DNA of 64,000 nucleotides from NCBI RefSeq assembly GCF_900465345.1, contig NZ_UEGO01000036.1, positions 1-64,000 of the forward strand. Reading direction: 5' to 3'. The notes beneath the pieces are model-generated. The model saw nothing but the letters and a program-made list of their open reading frames with translations. It had not been told where the DNA came from and made no database searches. Below, piece by piece: positions 63,190 to 64,000 of the stretch. Source of the DNA: Asaia bogorensis (GTDB lineage Bacteria; Pseudomonadota; Alphaproteobacteria; Acetobacterales; Acetobacteraceae). Every line of letters starts with the position of its first letter. Position 1 is the first letter of the stretch. The position numbers were made by a program, and so were the translations under genes.

Positions 63190-63726
63190 ATGGCTCAGCT
63201 CTCCCTTCCGTCCGTCCTCCGCGTCCTGCCGGTTCTCGGCCTGACAGCGCTCCTTCCGGCCTGCTCCGGCTCTGACGTCTCGCGCGCGTTCGGTCTCGAA
63301 CGCTCGATGCCGGATGAGTATACGGTCACGACCCGTGCGCCCCTCTCGATGCCGCCGTCAGAGCAGCTGAGCCTGCCAGGACAGGGTGACCATACGGCGG
63401 AGGAAAACCCCCGTATCCAGGCGCTTGAAACGCTCTCGCCCAATGCGGCTCTGCACCCCACTTCCGGCAGCAACAGCGCCGGTCAGCAGGCTCTGCTCGG
63501 TCAGGTCGATCAGGCATCGAAGGCCCCCAACAATGCCGAGCTCGGCGCTGCCGGTGCGGGTCTGACCGATGAACTCATGTTCTGGCGTGGTGGCAATGCA
63601 GGCAGCGTTGTCGATAGCGAGGCAGAAAACCGTCGCATCCAGCGTGCTTCTGCCCTGGGTCAGAACCCCTCCACCGGTGCCACGCCTACCAAGAAGTCGA
63701 AGAGCGCATTCCTCGGCGTCTTCTGA
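63190..63726 (+). CDS. DUF3035-like lipoprotein
   Basis: 178 residues from ATG 63190; the frame also has a TTG at 63151 and an ATG at 63157. Lipobox LPAC is followed by the conserved FGLERSMPDEYTVTTRAPLSMPP block (about 35-57), characteristic of alphaproteobacterial DUF3035 proteins often found after lspA. The rest is Gln/Asn/Ala-rich and probably disordered. Function unknown. Confidence 0.85.
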   Translation: MAQLSLPSVLRVLPVLGLTALLPACSGSDVSRAFGLERSMPDEYTVTTRAPLSMPPSEQLSLPGQGDHTAEENPRIQALETLSPNAALHPTSGSNSAGQQALLGQVDQASKAPNNAELGAAGAGLTDELMFWRGGNAGSVVDSEAENRRIQRASALGQNPSTGATPTKKSKSAFLGVF

Positions 63727-63735
63727 TGCCTGGTC

Positions 63736-64000
63736 ATGACGCCGTCTGAGCGCCCCCAGCTTCAGCCCAAATTACGCCGCCTTTCCAGCCATGTGATCGA
63801 TCTGATCGCGGCAGGCGAGGTGGTGGAGCGCCCGGCTGCTGCCCTGAAGGAGCTGGTCGAGAATGCGCTCGATGCCGGCGCAACCCGTATCGAGGTGGCT
63901 CTGGCCAGCGGCGGATGCGACCGCATCGAGGTTCTCGATAACGGTTGTGGCATGTCGCCCGATGACATGCTCATGGCTGTCGAGCGACACTGCACCTCCA
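63736..64000 (+). CDS. mutL: DNA mismatch repair protein MutL (5' part)
   Basis: Runs off the window. From ATG 63736 it reads [20 protein letters not shown], then [12 protein letters not shown] and VLDNGCGM: the GHKL ATPase Bergerat motifs I and II of MutL. Only about 88 residues are visible. It follows the lipoprotein by 9 bp. Confidence 0.93.
   Translation, partial: MTPSERPQLQPKLRRLSSHVIDLIAAGEVVERPAAALKELVENALDAGATRIEVALASGGCDRIEVLDNGCGMSPDDMLMAVERHCTS

Overview
The window comes from the chromosome of an acetic acid bacterium (Acetobacteraceae, Alphaproteobacteria). The grounds are a moderately high G+C content, a membrane-bound FAD dehydrogenase operon of the small/large/triheme-cytochrome type, argD-argF-hslO gene order, and housekeeping proteins of alphaproteobacterial type (GyrA with an acidic C-terminal insertion, a DUF3035-like lipoprotein). 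The genus (Asaia, Kozakia, Gluconobacter or a relative) cannot be fixed from this sequence alone.

Left arm (1-22.3 kb): initiator tRNA; a secreted alpha/beta hydrolase; proline catabolism (putA with a divergent Lrp-type regulator); a secreted protein that looks like an inactive aspartic-protease fold; tRNA-Lys; a leftward housekeeping cluster (ppiB, coaD, gyrA, ssb); divergent uvrA plus a 2-hydroxyacid dehydrogenase; and a leftward three-gene RND efflux operon.

Centre (about 22.8-43.0 kb): a compact contractile-tail phage cassette. It starts with a leftward XRE regulator and short rightward early genes. It continues with small and large terminase, portal, scaffold-like protein, major capsid protein, neck proteins, sheath, tube, a frameshifted tail chaperone, an odd protein in the tape-measure slot, hub, spike, baseplate and fibre proteins. 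Packaging and structural genes look intact. I find no integrase, replication, prohead protease, holin or endolysin gene, and no attachment-site repeats. It ends 42 bp from a host respiratory operon, with a hairpin between. It is best read as a domesticated phage, possibly gene-transfer-agent-like. Two signals stand out: a textbook -1 frameshift site (A AAA AAC, 5-nt spacer, 22-bp hairpin), and a palindrome ATGGCA-N3-TGCCAT found both between the XRE gene and the phage genes and upstream of the RND operon.

Right arm (43.0-64 kb): a leftward membrane dehydrogenase operon (Tat small subunit with a TTG start, GMC flavoprotein, triheme cytochrome c); a leftward argD-argF-hslO cluster with two uncharacterised genes; a D-aminopeptidase-like hydrolase; then rightward recX, a CHAP lipoprotein, tatA, methionine salvage (mtnB-mtnD-mtnC), ribF, a FosA-like glyoxalase, ileS-lspA, a DUF3035-type lipoprotein and the start of mutL, which runs off the window.
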